From positions 1 through 64,000 of the forward strand of contig BGZK01000908.1 in assembly GCA_005406025.1 (NCBI GenBank): 64,000 bases of DNA, read 5' to 3'. A program made the position numbers and the translations under genes. Origin of the DNA: Eumeta japonica (Eukaryota > Arthropoda > Insecta > Lepidoptera > Psychidae). Under the pieces are notes generated by a model, which did not search any database, was not told the origin of the DNA, and saw only the letters and a program-made list of their open reading frames with translations. Every line of letters starts with the position of its first letter. The stretch's first letter is position 1. This document shows, piece after piece, positions 9,546 to 22,035 of the stretch.

Positions 9546-12030
9546 ATACATAACGTAAAAAAGCAGCAAAACGAGATTTAAATATTATATATGTTACGAT
9601 GGATCATAAACTATTGCAATACCATATACATATCATCAAATTATGTCTAGCAGTTTTATACAATTCGCGGACAAATGTTCAGACAGGCAGTCAGACTAAA
9701 GCTAAAATATACTTTTTACCAAATTTCTTTACTGTACGGATTTTTTTCTTTATACTGTTTTATCATATAATTAGATTGATCACTCGCATGGGAGACAGTT
9801 TTGCGTCAAGTAAAACGAGCAAGAAACATAAGGCCAAATTCATTATAAACATTTACAATTTAAAAGTAAAATTATCACACAAGGAAACAGTTGCATCAAA
9901 AAGTCGACGTTGTTTTATCCATGGATATATTTATTCTCATAATAATCGGAAATTTATTCTTATTATTTATTGGACGCATACAAAACCCCATAAATAAATG
10001 TATGAATTTATTTAATTTACTAACATATAAACACAGTTTATTTCGAGTATTGTCTGTTATCATTTTTGTCGATTGTTATTTTTTTTAAACGTTTGTAAAT
10101 ATTTTAAATTTTCGTTTCTATTTAAAAGTGTAAAGGCGCGAATAACCATGATATCCTTCTATTATTTTCTACGTAACGTTGTAAAAAAAAGTTTATGAAG
10201 ACTAGGCTTGGACCAAAGCATTATTAAATAACGGACGATAAGATGTATTTTATTTTGAAGTGAAGTTTCCTTGAGTACGGCGAGGAATAATTTTCATTAC
10301 GGGTTAGGTGTTAGACGTAAAATGATATATGCATTGCATGTTGTGTACATCTGTGCGGTAGTTTATATAAAAAAAAAGGGATAACGCCAGCCGCGTAGCT
10401 GGGATTTTCTTCAGGGAAAGGTAGAAACGGAAAACTTTATATAAAATACACATTAAAACAACGACTTTTTCGCTCGACTAAGTGCTCCAGAGGGGCAAGC
10501 GCCCTAGCTTTCCCACCTTGGGTACGTTTTTGGAAAATCTACAGTTGAATACAAAAATTACGAAATCACGTTCATTTTGATAAAACTGTTATACTTGTAT
10601 GTACTTTTAAAGCATTAAGAGTGATTACTATAAACATAATAAAAAAAAAATACTCGCAACATTGAGATCCTAAAACCACGTGGCTGAATTTTTTTTTACG
10701 TACATAGAACTTATCATTGTAGATATTCTATATTATTTGAATTATCCATTATTTGAATTATGAACATTTTAATTCATCACATTAATAAAAAACCTGCAAC
10801 AGTATTTAAAAAAAAATATAAATTTAATACAAAGAAGTTTCCACGCTTGTACACATTAACGCGGAGTAATTTTTATACTTAATGTTTTAACTGTGTTTTA
10901 TACTTAAATATAATATTATACACTAAAACCGTATGCAATTAATTAAACCTATATAAAGTTTTGTTGTGGTTTTTTTTTTATTGAAATTTGTTTTCCATTT
11001 GGGAAAAATTGTAACATAGTAGACTAACACTAGATCCTTTGGAAAGTTCAGTAGACTAATTAGAAACCCTATTAGTTATTAATACAGAAGCCATATTCCT
11101 CCTGTCCCGCAATTATTTTATTCAAATACTACGATATCATAAGACCAATGTTGTTACACTAACATACACTTATTTATTAATCAAATAAAGTTGTGTTGCA
11201 AAATCGAGAAGGTGTCTTTCTGTATTTCTATAATATAACTTTGTATCACTCCTTCCTGGAAAATTGAGATTAAATATTTTTATTTATTTATCATAGTCGG
11301 TAGCGAATAATTGACTAGATTGTGAATATTTGGATTTTGATATCTATATAAAAGTTTAACTACAGATATTTTTTTGGGTACTGTGGCCACAATGCTTTTC
11401 CTAAATGGCATTTGTAAATTTCTATAAAATATTAATAGCAGTTCTACCATAAGTAACTAAAGTATATTTATTCATTATATTCTCAAAAGCGTTTTTTTTT
11501 TGTTGTTGTTGTACGCAATAATATGTCCCTTAATCTTTATCATAACCAATGATTAAGATTTCCGAAGAATAACTTCACCACTAATAACGAAAAATAAAGA
11601 AATATAGTATTCGACTGGTTTGTTCATGTAAATTATTTATATTTACGTAATTATTTATTTTGATAAATTTATGTGATGATAAAATTATACGAGCAATTTC
11701 AAATAAATTATTTTATCCTGCCCAGTGGTATTAGTTAGGAGCAACGGTGTCCGAGTGGTAAGCGGCTTATTTATAAATCAAAAGAAGACGTATTTGATAT
11801 CTGACCGTAAGCGAATTGATCAATGAGTTTTATATTTAAATCAAACTAAGTCCCTTTTTATGTTCCTCGTTGAGTATACTGATACGTCGCTCACACTTTC
11901 GCCACCGCACTGTCAACCGTCTCTACCTGCACGGCGTCGGAGTGATAGATTCCAGGCACTCAAATAAGCGCATCAATCTGAATTAGAATTCTGAGAGAGG
12001 TATCTAGCACAGAGAGTTGACAGATACTCG
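9546..12030. other. AT-rich region, no gene seen
   Basis: Short frames at 9599-10088 have no recognisable motif and are biased toward I, K, N and F codons, as expected from AT-rich noise. 11740-11790 resembles the 5' half of a tRNA (see rejected items). Nothing else supported. Confidence 0.45.
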
Positions 12031-12057
12031 ATGCCGACGCGACGTGCCCTATACGTA

Positions 12058-12545
12058 TTTAACTGGCAGCCGCGCGTGACTCCACCCGCGTGGACATACA
12101 ATGAATTCCTTTATCTTGTATATCGATCGCGGTTCCCTTTCGATTCCGAACTCCGTCTCGATCTAAGTATATTCCGATTTCGGGTCTGCTCCCGATCCCT
12201 GTCGTCATCGCTATTCTGATCTGGGTACCGCTACTTTTTCCGATTTCGGTTGCGCTTTTGGTTTCCTGCTCCCTGTTCCGCTTGCGATTTCGATTCCGTT
12301 ACGTTACGTTCCGATTTTATGATAAATCGTATACAAAAAATGTTTAATGTACAGATGCGGCTCTTTTCCGATTTTATTATATACAAAGATTAACATAACT
12401 TTTTTGTTTGTGCCCCAATTAGAATGAAACAAATACTAAATGTTACAGGAAGATTGACACAATAAAATAGTGGAAACCGCGTGCAAATCGGTTAGGCGGT
12501 TTCTGAGATTAGCATGCACAAACCCAGGCAAACAAAGAAAAAATC
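12058..12545 (-). repeat. Helitron 3'-end-like relic with CT-rich tract
   Basis: Begins with gccgcgcgtgactccacccg and ggacatacaatgaattcctt, close to the start of the copy at 21487 (gcggctctagctgcggaca, then tacagtgattcct). Then follow about 200 bases of degenerate GATTCCGATC-type words. The right part (12480-12530, aatcggttaggcggtttct) is the sort of sequence found just inside Helitron or LINE ends. Exact borders unknown. Confidence 0.45.
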
Positions 12546-14017
12546 TAGAAACTATATTTTTTTTTGTCTCTGTAACATATGTACAACGTTTATAAATTGT
12601 TTTTTTATTAATGTATTTAATGTACAGACACGGTTTCTTTTTTATTTTATTATATTGTTTTTTTATTTCATTATATTATATGTACACTGAGAAAAAATTG
12701 GGTAACAAAATGACAATAAAAACTTTGTCAACATTTTATCGTAACTATGTGCTTTGCTTACACACTTGAGCGAGTTTTCTGCCTGCAACAAACCTTTTAT
12801 TGTCAAATGTTTTATTATTGTAGGAGATACAGGAAATAACTTCTGTGACAATGTTTAAAATGATTTGATGACGTCACTTTATCAACATATCATTGTATGA
12901 TATGTTCTTAGAACAATGTTGTCTCAAACAAAACGAAAATTGACAACGTAACAAAGTAATTTGCTGAAAATGACAACTTATCGTAGTATACTGTGAGGGT
13001 GCAAGCTTTGCGCAGGCGCGACCGCGCTGTCATTTGCCCGTGGCCATTTGTTGTGCTCGAACGCGTTCTTTTTTATTTCTCAAAGTGTTTAATTGTGAAA
13101 TAAGGATGTTACTGGTTTTGTCGAAGCAACGATTATAGGTGTATTATGCTGTTTTTAAAGTTCTAGTGTTTAAAAGATATGCTATGTTATATTTTTCAAA
13201 TTTAATGTTTGTTTTTTTATCGAGAAAAGTTGATATTGATAAAAGTTGACACAGGTTAACAAGGTGTTCTTACTTTAAATAAAAAATAAATCTTGGCTGT
13301 ACACGTTTTTTCTGAAAGACTTAACACTTCCTGCATCAAATGCAGCGTCACTACAAGCATTGCCACCATTAACCTTTTGTCTGCACATTTTTCGCTGATG
13401 AGATGAATATAATATATTTAATATGCCTAAGCGCATCTAGTGAATGAATTTCCAAAAATAAATATTATACGAACTCGGTCAATACTTCAAGCTTGTGGAA
13501 ATATACACTTCTTAAAATGCAATTTGTATACCGTTTACTAGAATACTCTATATATACACTCATGTATCAATATTACAGATTTCTGTAGGGGTAAGTGTTT
13601 TAATTTCTGAATTCGAGCATTTGTAATTTTTTTCTTCTATCATTATATAATCTCGGAAGCATTAATCTCATGTTTATTTTTTATCTCAAATGTTCGATAT
13701 GTTTAATTGTATATTTTTAATATCGTTTTTAATTTCATTATATGTCTCCAAATTTTTTATACTTTATAAAATAAACAATTATTTTCATTTTAATATCCAT
13801 TATCAGTAATTAATATTATATAGTATTAGTAATTAATTATTAGGTACTTGGACATTAAGAAATTTGATGTAAAATTTACAAAGCTTACTACGATTTGTTG
13901 ATTAGTTTTAAATTTCGGGCAAGCTATTTATTTTTCATGTACCAGTTATAATTTTAAACATATACATGAGTGAAATTCTAAATAATGAATACATTTTCTT
14001 TACTTTAAGTACGAGGT

Positions 14018-14021
<4 letters not shown>
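12546..14021. other. AT-rich region with one TGACGTCA site
   Basis: No convincing coding sequence. A ttgggtaac word at 12696 lies about 173 bp before a TGACGTCA site at 12869-12876, the same spacing as in the two THAP elements, but no exon follows. 13000-13070 is a GC-richer patch. Otherwise nothing recognisable. Confidence 0.35.

Positions 14022-14092
<71 letters not shown>
14022..14092. repeat. (TA)n microsatellite, about 70 bp
   Basis: An uninterrupted TA dinucleotide run. Its true length is unreliable in assemblies. Confidence 0.95.
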
Positions 14093-14094
<2 letters not shown>

Positions 14095-14349
14095 CACCAG
14101 GCAAAAATTTTAAATAGCCTTTTTTCCTTTAAGTTATTTCTTATCTCAATCTTTTTTTTCTTTTATGTAAAAGGTCAATAAATGTATAAAAAATATCAAT
14201 AGCCTTTTCATAATTTGATTTTAGCCCAGTGACTCACTTTCTTGATTCAAAAAGTAACGTTATGTACCTTCGTTCCTTAAAAAGGTTACATTGCTGATCT
14301 TAACCCTTATATTTTCTTGATAGTATACTATGAAGGTATTTATATTTCT

Positions 14350-14545
14350 CACAGGCTAATAAACTTGCACCTCTCTAGTGGTCCTAAAACAATACGTACA
14401 GCCTGCGAGTCGATCTACTTTCATTCATTGTCACCAGATCGCCAAACCACTGCAACATTCCTTTTTGTACTCTAGTCATTACATCTTCATTCAAACCATA
14501 CCGCTCTGTGACATCACTGTTCCTACATCTATCTTTTAAAGACAC
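14350..14545 (-). pseudogene. LINE reverse transcriptase C-terminal fragment
   Basis: The minus-strand translation (within 14384-14710) has VSLKDRCRNSDVTERYG, LNEDVMTRVQKGMLQWFG and MNESRSTRRLY, the C-terminal region of a non-LTR retrotransposon ORF2. The same sequence family is seen at 17690-18530. It joins at about 14545-14552 to an oppositely oriented upstream part of the same kind of element. The clade is not assigned. Confidence 0.75.
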
Positions 14546-14549
14546 ATCC

Positions 14550-14850
14550 GTGCATGGTGTGAATAGCGGATTGATACGGGCACTACAATCTCTATGCAGA
14601 GGCCAAGTGCTTGCGTCAGAAAAAAAGGGGTTATATACTGACTGGTTTGATATCTGTAGAGGTGTCAGACAGGGATGTGTAGCACCACCGTGGCTGTTCA
14701 ACCTATTCATAGATAGCTGTCTGTATGATTTGAAAGAGTGTAAAGTGTGGACTAAGAATGGATGAGTTGTCTGTAAAATGCCTTCTGTACGCCGACGATC
14801 AAGTAATGCTTGCGTCGTCAGCGTGCGAGTTGCATCGAAAGGAATGTGTG
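14550..14850 (+). pseudogene. LINE reverse transcriptase palm fragment (inverted part)
   Basis: Plus-strand translation shows GLIRALQSLCRG, YTDWFDICRGVRQGCVAP and LFNLFIDSCLYDLKE, then, after a stop near 14762-14765, DELSVKCLLYADDQVMLASS containing the catalytic YADD. This is the upstream RT part of the element whose C-terminus lies next to it on the other strand, so the copy is 5'-inverted and 5'-truncated. Confidence 0.75.
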
Positions 14851-15680
14851 TTTGTGTTTGTGCGGGCGTTGGCTAATTTTCATTTGAGGGTTTCCTACGT
14901 CATTTATATTCCACGAAATGCCGTAGGAAAGCCTTAATAGATTTTATAAGTTTAGACTGTACCAAAGAAGTCAAATATTTACGCTTAATATAATAAATTT
15001 AGACTGAGCCGTAACTTGGCCCTGGCAACAGCGGCACTCGCCAGGGGCGCAAACCCCTGGTGGGTTAGAGGGGAGTTAGGATACCTATTTTTTCTGATTA
15101 CGAATTTGAATTTGTATATATAATGAGAATTTTCCGAGGTACATTCGACCTTTAAAAGGCACAATATTAGAATTTCACCCTAGACACCAGTGACCCTGGC
15201 GCTGATTTTAGGTATCGCGTGGGATTTCTCACTTTTAGCCATTCAACTTAATAGTTTCAAATAGTTTGATTATTGCTTTTGATTATTTGCATGTCTCATA
15301 GCATATATACACTTAAGAGTTCAAACTAATTTTAACTTATGTTTCCATGGTTCCCAAGAGACATCTTGACGGATTCTAAGTTTATAACTTATTATAGATT
15401 GCTAAGTTGTATTTGCGGAGACAACGTTACTTATTTTTAGAACAACAACGAAAATATTTTTGATTTTCAAAGTCTAATAACGTTTTCTTTTTATGATTGT
15501 ATAAGCTAAGCTAAGCTAAAGATTGTATAGCATATAAGCTAAGCAACATGTGGGTGCACTATAAGTTTCTGGAACTGGCAATTTACACAAACAATGTTTA
15601 AAGAGTAATTACTACATTTGCAAATGGAACTTTTTGGCTGTAGAATATAGTTTCTTTCATCTAACTGTCAATTGTTTTTA
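14851..15680. other. No gene seen; short GC-rich hairpin
   Basis: 15043-15062 reads ccaggggcgcaaacccctgg, an 8-bp-arm hairpin in a GC-rich patch (15010-15080). The repeated word taagctaagctaag lies near 15508-15545. No coding sequence recognised. Confidence 0.45.
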
Positions 15681-15689
15681 CACTGTAGC

Positions 15690-16145
15690 GTCATTTTAAA
15701 AATTGCAGATCTTCACCACTATTGATTTAAATCATGAATATTTTCGCAGTATGATTTTATATGATTTTAAGTATAATTTGACAGCTCAACAGAGCCTCGC
15801 TCGGTTTCGAAATGCATTTGAAAATAAAACACCATGCAAGACGACTACTTATAAGTGGTTTGTAGAATTCAAGCGTGGTCCTGTCGGTTTCGGTGACGAA
15901 TTTCCTGACAATTGCCCTTTCACCGTTGTGAACAACACAAATATCGATTCTGTTCGCCGTATGATCGAAACAGACAGATTGTGACATATCATGGGACTTG
16001 GGCATTCTTAGGCATAGGCCTGAGTCAAATAGAACCAATCCTACATAATAATTTCGGTATAAAAAAGCCGAGTTCGCGGTGGATCCCTCACAGTTTGATT
16101 GACGCTTAGAAAACGTACTGCGTCACTCAGTGCAATGTCATATTC
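15690..16145 (+). pseudogene. mariner transposase N-terminal relic
   Basis: The translation has MILYDFKYNLTAQQSLARF, TTYKWFVEFKRG and VNNTNIDSVRRMIETDRL, then in the next frame LGIGLSQIEPILHNNFGIKK and SSRWIPHSL: the two helix-turn-helix DNA-binding parts of a mariner (DD34D-type) transposase. A stop or frame change at about 15983 and loss of the catalytic half make it dead. No terminal repeats were found. Confidence 0.85.
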
Positions 16146-16149
16146 ACCA

Positions 16150-17685
16150 AATTCAAGGAAGGGGCGTCAAATGCGGCGTGGGATTCGATAACATCGACTC
16201 GTCATTGAGTCGCTTTTACTTTAAGTATTTTTTAAATTCAATTTTTTAAATACTGTTTTACAATTTTATTACCCGAAAATGTATTGCTGATGATTTTCAA
16301 AATTTCAGTTTGTTCAGATGCCTGGAAGTGGACGAAAACTGAATTAAAAGATTCCATTGTATTCATGCACACCAAGTGAAAGTACCATTACCAGATTAGC
16401 GTATTGGTTTTCTAATATTTCTTGCCATCACTTTTATTTTTTAAAGATTATTGTTAATTTTTCTTAAAAGTATTATATTGCACTATATTTACGTTTATTA
16501 TTTTTCATATTGTTTAGAGCCCAAAACCAATAATTTTTAGATACGCGCTAAACTACCAAAATTCAACACATATTTATTATGAAAATATTTCATAAATTGC
16601 CGCTTACGGATTGCGATTTATAGAATTTAATATTAAAGAGATTATTGGGATTTTTTTATACAACGACAAAAATTTCAATAATCAACATATACGTAAGAAA
16701 AGAAGACTGAAATACCGAATATTAGTCAAGTCAATCTGACACACTTAAAGCGACATTATTTTGAATTCTATATGATATTTCTTACTAACGTTTATAGGTT
16801 ACATAAACAAATTATTGTGGTGTACTAGGCCTATTTGAAAACTATAATTAATTAATTAGAAAGTATGGGTAAACTCATATAGTTTACCATGTCTATTCGT
16901 CTATTTATCCATTCACAAGTACTAACAATTTTTCTGGTAGTTTACTAGTGCTAAAATAACTTGTCTCTATTATAACTATTAATCACGTCTAAAAAGTTGT
17001 TAATAGGCTATAAAATACAGTTTTCCGATACAAAATAATCACAATATATAAGCGACATATCTGTTTCGTGGTAATGGTGCAATTTAAAATGGTTACCTTT
17101 TTGAAATACCGATTCAAATTAAATACAACATCAAACTTTTATTCTTCTATATCTTTCGCACGGTATGATATTTGTGTTTAGTGTACGTTCTTAGAAAAAA
17201 GCCAAAGGCTTACTACAGAAAATAGCTTCTCAGAAAGTTAATTTACCTTACGAATTAAATAGCCGTTATATCGAATACGACATCTACAAGGACACAGCAG
17301 TTTTTTTTTTTCGTATCCCGAAGGCATGTTGTATTTCTGCATCGGTTGCTCTGAAAGCGGACTGGTGTAACCTTTTTTATTCAAATGATGACCCATATAC
17401 GCTTGGATACTGCGTGGACTACGGTGAGCGAATGTAAAGAAAGTAGTTTTTTTATCTGTTGTACTCGCCGATAGAACTTATTCACGTAAAACTTTAAGGT
17501 AGGAATAATCTGGGGATATACAAATTAAATTGTGCCGGTGACAATATTGCACTATAGAGAGAGAAAAACGTTGATTTTCATAAAATAAAATATTTTTTGG
17601 CTTTTAGGAGACAATATTGTGTGCAGCGATGTGTTTAGATTTAGACTTCACATGTCCATACTATTTTGTACACAAAGAAGAGACA
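16150..17685. other. AT-rich region, no gene seen
   Basis: No frame above noise and no clear repeat on either strand. Confidence 0.45.
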
Positions 17686-17689
17686 CATT

Positions 17690-18530
17690 AAATATTACGA
17701 ACACAGTAAAGATTATGAGTGTGGACGTAGAACTACAAAGTAATACTTGCGGCGTCGTTGTGCGAATTGAAAGCGATGATAACTAAATAAATGATTACCT
17801 TAAGGAAAGAGGTGTGTAAGTAAGTTTCACGACTGAAGTCATGGTTTTTGAAAGAAGCGAAAGTACGACCGAATGAGGATGAGAGAGTTGAACCAGTGAA
17901 AGAGTTAGAATACTTTGTTTGATCGTAAATAACGGTGTACATGATAGAAATATCGAACGGAGTGTAAATGCGGGAAATAAAGTGAATAGGACCTTGCTTG
18001 CTATTATGAATAGAAAGCATGTCTCACGACAAACATATTTATTTGTCCATAATACAGTACTGAATTCTACTCTTATGTAAGGGGGTAAAAGTTGGGTATA
18101 AGAAAGAAAAATGAAATCAGAGTCAATGCAATGGTGATGCACTCTCTGAGTAGTATCTTTGAGGGATAAACGTAGGAAAAGTAATGTTATAGAGCGATGT
18201 CGTTTGAAAGATGCAGTGCCTAGATTAGAAAAATGTATGTTGCGGTGATTTGGCTATCAGGCAAGGATGAATGAAACTAGACTAACAAAACAAATCTATT
18301 CAACGAATGTGTGTAACGGAAGGGTCAGCAAGGGTCGTCCTAAAAAATTTCATACAGAGCAAATTGGTGGCATATAAAGAAAGGACCAAATTTTAAGTAC
18401 CGACGAGCTTGCATGAAACGATTTATCGATATATAAGTGAATCAATAGAAATTTGCAAAGATCTTGCCATGTGAAAATCTAGTCTCTGCCTATCCGTTTG
18501 AGAAATGCGCGTAGTTTGTATTATTACTAC
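17690..18530 (+). pseudogene. LINE reverse transcriptase 3' part, decayed
   Basis: Read across frames and stops the translation gives TEVMVFERSESTTE, NVHD/NGVHDRNIERSVNAGNKVN, RTLLAIMNRKHVSRQ, SLRDKRRKSNVIERCRLKD, MNETRLTKQIYSTNVCNGRVSKGRP and a final RNLQRSCHVKI, matching the C-terminal half of the same LINE family as 14350-14850. Many stops show it is old. The right edge near 18530 approximates the element's 3' end; no clear tail remains. Confidence 0.75.
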
Positions 18531-19590
18531 TCTTAAAAAGGGAAACTTTAGCCACTTGCTTAATAAAATTCATTTTCAAATAATATAAAAACAATATTTT
18601 GAATTTTGTAAGTATTAGAAGCTATATGGTAAAAACGAATTTCTTTTGAGCGGAATGTTACCCAGCACTCAAGTAAACAAGGTTGTAACAAGGCATAAAA
18701 CGATAATAATTCAACTGGTCTCCTCCCTTTTTATTGAGCGCATATTGACTATATCAAGATGGTTTTAAAAGTAATATGTTTGAGGAATCCATTTTAATAG
18801 CCATTACGTCTACGATAGCTTCTTATAAGTACATAAAAACAGATTGGAGGCGTAACGGTCTGTTCAGCTTTTTGACGACGGAACTATAAAAGCGACAATT
18901 TTTGTATTAGGTGTATTTCACACATAAATTCTTTAGGACGTGTTCAGCTCAGACACAAAATAAAAATTACATGAAGAAAATGACACGTATTCCCTTAAAT
19001 TAGCTAGAGGCGGGATTATCAATCGCAGATGCAATGTGTAATTCTATCGGTTCCGTAGGTATAGCTTTTTAATTATATAACAATTTATTTAGATAACAAT
19101 AGAAATAGTTGAAATGCTAAATAAATTTATATATAGAGGATTCCCTAACAACACACACTAATGTATAAATATAATGTCAATAACTGAGTAGAAGTGTACA
19201 TATAAGGGTATATATAAGTACATGTAAGAGTATATATAAGTGTACTTTTAAATATATAACACAAATGTGTTATTTTTTTTTCTTTCATTCAGTTCCTGAT
19301 CATTAACACGAGTTCAACTCGCACTTGCCCGGTTTTTATCATTTGTTTTTTACTTTATAATTTGCATTATAATCAAACTAAATTTAATGCTTGTGTGTAT
19401 GTGTGTGTGTACCATTTTTTCGGTACAGTAACATCCAACATAATTTTTTTTATTTGCTTTTTTAAATTATATATTGGTATACTCGGCGTAATTATATTCA
19501 ACCTGTGACAATTTAAACTAACTACCTATGACGGTTCAAAAGATACAGCCTTTCCAAGTGTAATATTTGAATGAATGACCAGACAAGTCA
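18531..19590. other. No gene seen; SINE-like fragment and GT repeat
   Basis: 19306-19340 reads cgagttcaactcgcacttgc on the plus strand, an inverted fragment of the GGCCAAGTGCGAG repeat. A (GT)n run lies at 19393-19412. Otherwise AT-rich and featureless. Confidence 0.5.
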
Positions 19591-21055
19591 AATCAATCAA
19601 ATCAAAAATATCTTTATTTCATAGGTAACAGAAGTTACATTTGATATGCGTCATAAACAACTGTTCTCGACATTAAAATTACCACCCATTCCAAATGCTG
19701 ATTTATCATGAGAAGAATGGGCAAGAAATTCAAGGTTTGCTGTTTTTTACTCATCGACACAAAATATTGGTTTATTAATAATTTAGTACAACATTAGTAA
19801 TAACATAAAGTAACTTGATAGCCGAGCAGTTCAGTACTATGGGTTTTTCTTTAGCATATTCAGACAGAGTATAATAGCCCTTGCCATATAACTTTCTTAT
19901 AACGAAATGTTTAAATTTATAAAATGGCAAATTTTTAATTTCAGCTGAGATGTGCACAAAAGCGCACATATTGCCCCTTAAATGATTTTGCTTAGACAAA
20001 AATACTTTTTGCTTAGACGGGTTTTATGAGCAGCAAGATCGTTCTTATGTCTAGTGTTAATATTATGCATCTCGCTCCTTTTTTGAAATGATTCTATATG
20101 TCTCTTGACATATATTAGGTTTTCTTATATGTATTGTGATGCTAAAGTTAAATTATTAATTTTCTTAAATTTTTTTCTGAGAGATGCTGAATGTCTGAAA
20201 TCATAAACAGCACGAATAGCATGCTTCTGTAGCACGAAAATTGTGTTAATATCGGCTACGTGACCCCATAACAAAATTCCATAGGTCATCAAACTACGAA
20301 AAAAACTGAAATAATCTAGTCTCGTGGTGCTTTCATCTGTAAGTCGCCGAATTTTTTTCACTGCATATGCTTAAGCCTTTTCAGCCATCTGATAACATGA
20401 GAATTCTAACGCAATTTAGTGTCTAAAGTGAAACCAAGGAATAATTCGTGTTTACAATATCTAGTATCACGTTCTTGACCATTACGTTGCCGTTGACCGG
20501 TTTGGCATTAGTCAAGGAAAATTTAACAGGTTTTGTTTTCTTCTCCTTGAGAAGAAGATTATTAATACCAAGCCACTCAACTATTACACAGGTACTGTTA
20601 GTTTCGTAAAAAGCTGGTTGTTGCCTATTAATCTTAAAAAGTAAAGAAATATCTGCAAACAGTACAATCCCATGCCCAACTTCAACAAGATGTAGTTGAT
20701 AATTAATGGAAACTAGGAATAGAAATGGTTCAAGAACTGAACCCTGCGGTACACCCATATTGACTGTAGATCCCGACGACCTCTCACCATTAACATCAAG
20801 TCTTTGAATTCTATCTCTTTAAATAAGACTCTAAAAGTGCAAGTGATCGATCCGGGATACCATAGTAATGTAGTTTCCTGAACATTCTATTGTGATGAAC
20901 GCAATCAAAAGCGTTATATAAACAACAAAAGACACCGATTGCGTCCCGTGAATCCTCCCAAGCATCAAAAATCTGTTGAATAAGCTCAACACCGGTTTCA
21001 GTCGTGGAGCAACCCTTTGATAGACAGTGTAAGCCTAGTGATGGCGTCCTATTGG
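19591..21055 (-). pseudogene. CR1-like LINE, 3' half with RT and tail
   Basis: A minus-strand non-LTR element. In order (right to left): GCSTTETGVELIQQIFDAW, CCLYNAFDCVHHNRM and LHYYGIPDRSLALLESYLKR (21045-20820), MGVPQGSVLEPFLFLVSIN then HGIVLFADISLLF, where the catalytic ADD box has become ADI (20423-20758), YGILLWGHVADINTIFVLQK (20125-20361), HNINTRHKND...RLSK, and a C-terminus NLPFYKFKHFVIRKLYGKGYY (about 19840-19960). The 3' end carries AATAAA and a GATTT-type repeat tail at 19591-19625. The damaged active site, a stop near 20820 and several frame changes make it inactive. Confidence 0.85.
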
Positions 21056-21080
21056 AATTCTTTGTGTACGGAATACTAAA

Positions 21081-21163
21081 AAACGAGATAGATCAAAATC
21101 TATCTCGTTTCACGTACTCAGCCGTGTCTCCCATTTGTGGGAAACACGGCTGAGTACGTGAAA
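21081..21163. repeat. Two adjoining perfect hairpins
   Basis: First hairpin: aaacgagatagat (21081-21093) and its complement (21098-21110) with a 4-base loop. Second: tttcacgtactcagccgtgt (21108-21127) and its complement (21144-21163), 20-bp perfect arms with a 16-base loop that itself contains a short stem. Perfect pairing implies recent origin or selection. Confidence 0.85.
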
Positions 21164-21271
21164 CGTCTTGTGCGTGCTGCGGGAAATGTGTGATTACTAC
21201 AGTACCGAAATGATTAAAATAAAATAAGACATTTGTTTGTATTGGTGTCTAAGTCTATTCATAGCCAGGGC

Positions 21272-21309
21272 GTACTACGTCTACGGATAATCATCCGTAG
21301 GTGTAGTAC
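21272..21309. repeat. 17-bp-arm hairpin
   Basis: gtactacgtctacggat (21272-21288), loop aatc, then the complement with two mismatches (21293-21309). It lies 110 bp after the pair at 21081-21163 and shares the GTACTAC word with the hairpin at 31922. Confidence 0.75.
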
Positions 21310-21486
21310 ATGTGAGCCCTTAAATTCCTTGTTAGAAACTGCAACGATCACCTAGCTCATTAGAAATTGCATGATTCGTTTACAATTTTTTAGTAAGCAG
21401 TAGTATTATACGGCTTGTTTCAAAGTAAACACTATCAGTACGATCATTATCATTTAGAGCGATGAACATACAACTGAATATGACGT

Positions 21487-22035
21487 ACTAGATTTAGCCC
21501 GCGGCTCTAGCTGCGGACATACAGTGATTCCTTCAACTTTTACGTCAATCGATCACGGCATAAATCATGATTACTATACCACTTTCACTCTCGGTTGCGG
21601 TTCTGGTCTTGATCTAGATTCCGGTTATGGTCCATTATCGATCCTGATTTAAATTCCGCTCTTGATTCAATTCCGATCATATTTTCTCAGAGCAACGCTT
21701 ACACTTATACTGAAAACGTACTTCCCTACCACCGCTCAATTAATTAATTATAAAACGATTTTACTTCCTTTCGCTTTCTTTATTGATCCCGATTCTTATC
21801 CTACTCACAGTTCCAATCCCAAACTTATGTTGATACCAATCGGGGTAAAAATTAAGGAATTCTTTTTAGATTCTTGTGAAGCAGCGCGGAACAGCTGGTG
21901 TACACTAAAACCTCGTCAGATAGTATATGGCCATAAGAAAAAGGATCGTGTAAGCAGAACCAGTGGCGGTCAAACGGACGGTCGGACGGACAGACAGAAA
22001 CGGAAACTTCGTATTTTATTATTTGTGAAGGTAAG
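21487..22035 (-). mobile_element. Non-autonomous Helitron-like relic
   Basis: Left end reads actagatttagcccgcggct, i.e. a minus-strand 3' end of the form ...AGCCGCGGGCTAAATCTAGT, which is the CTAGT-type Helitron terminus. It is followed by the GATTCC/GATCC word tract found behind the ends at 9385 and 12058. Near the other side a run of ggacggtcggacggacagac (21966-22000) is present. The 5' end was not found, so the extent is approximate. Confidence 0.5.

Noticed and set aside
11740..11825. tRNA-like start: gcaacggtgtccgagtggta resembles the A box of a Ser/Leu tRNA
   Set aside because: No acceptor pairing, no B box at the right distance and no anticodon arm could be found; at most a tRNA-derived SINE trace.
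14022..14092. Long TATATA run as a promoter
   Set aside because: It is a microsatellite; no transcribed unit starts there.
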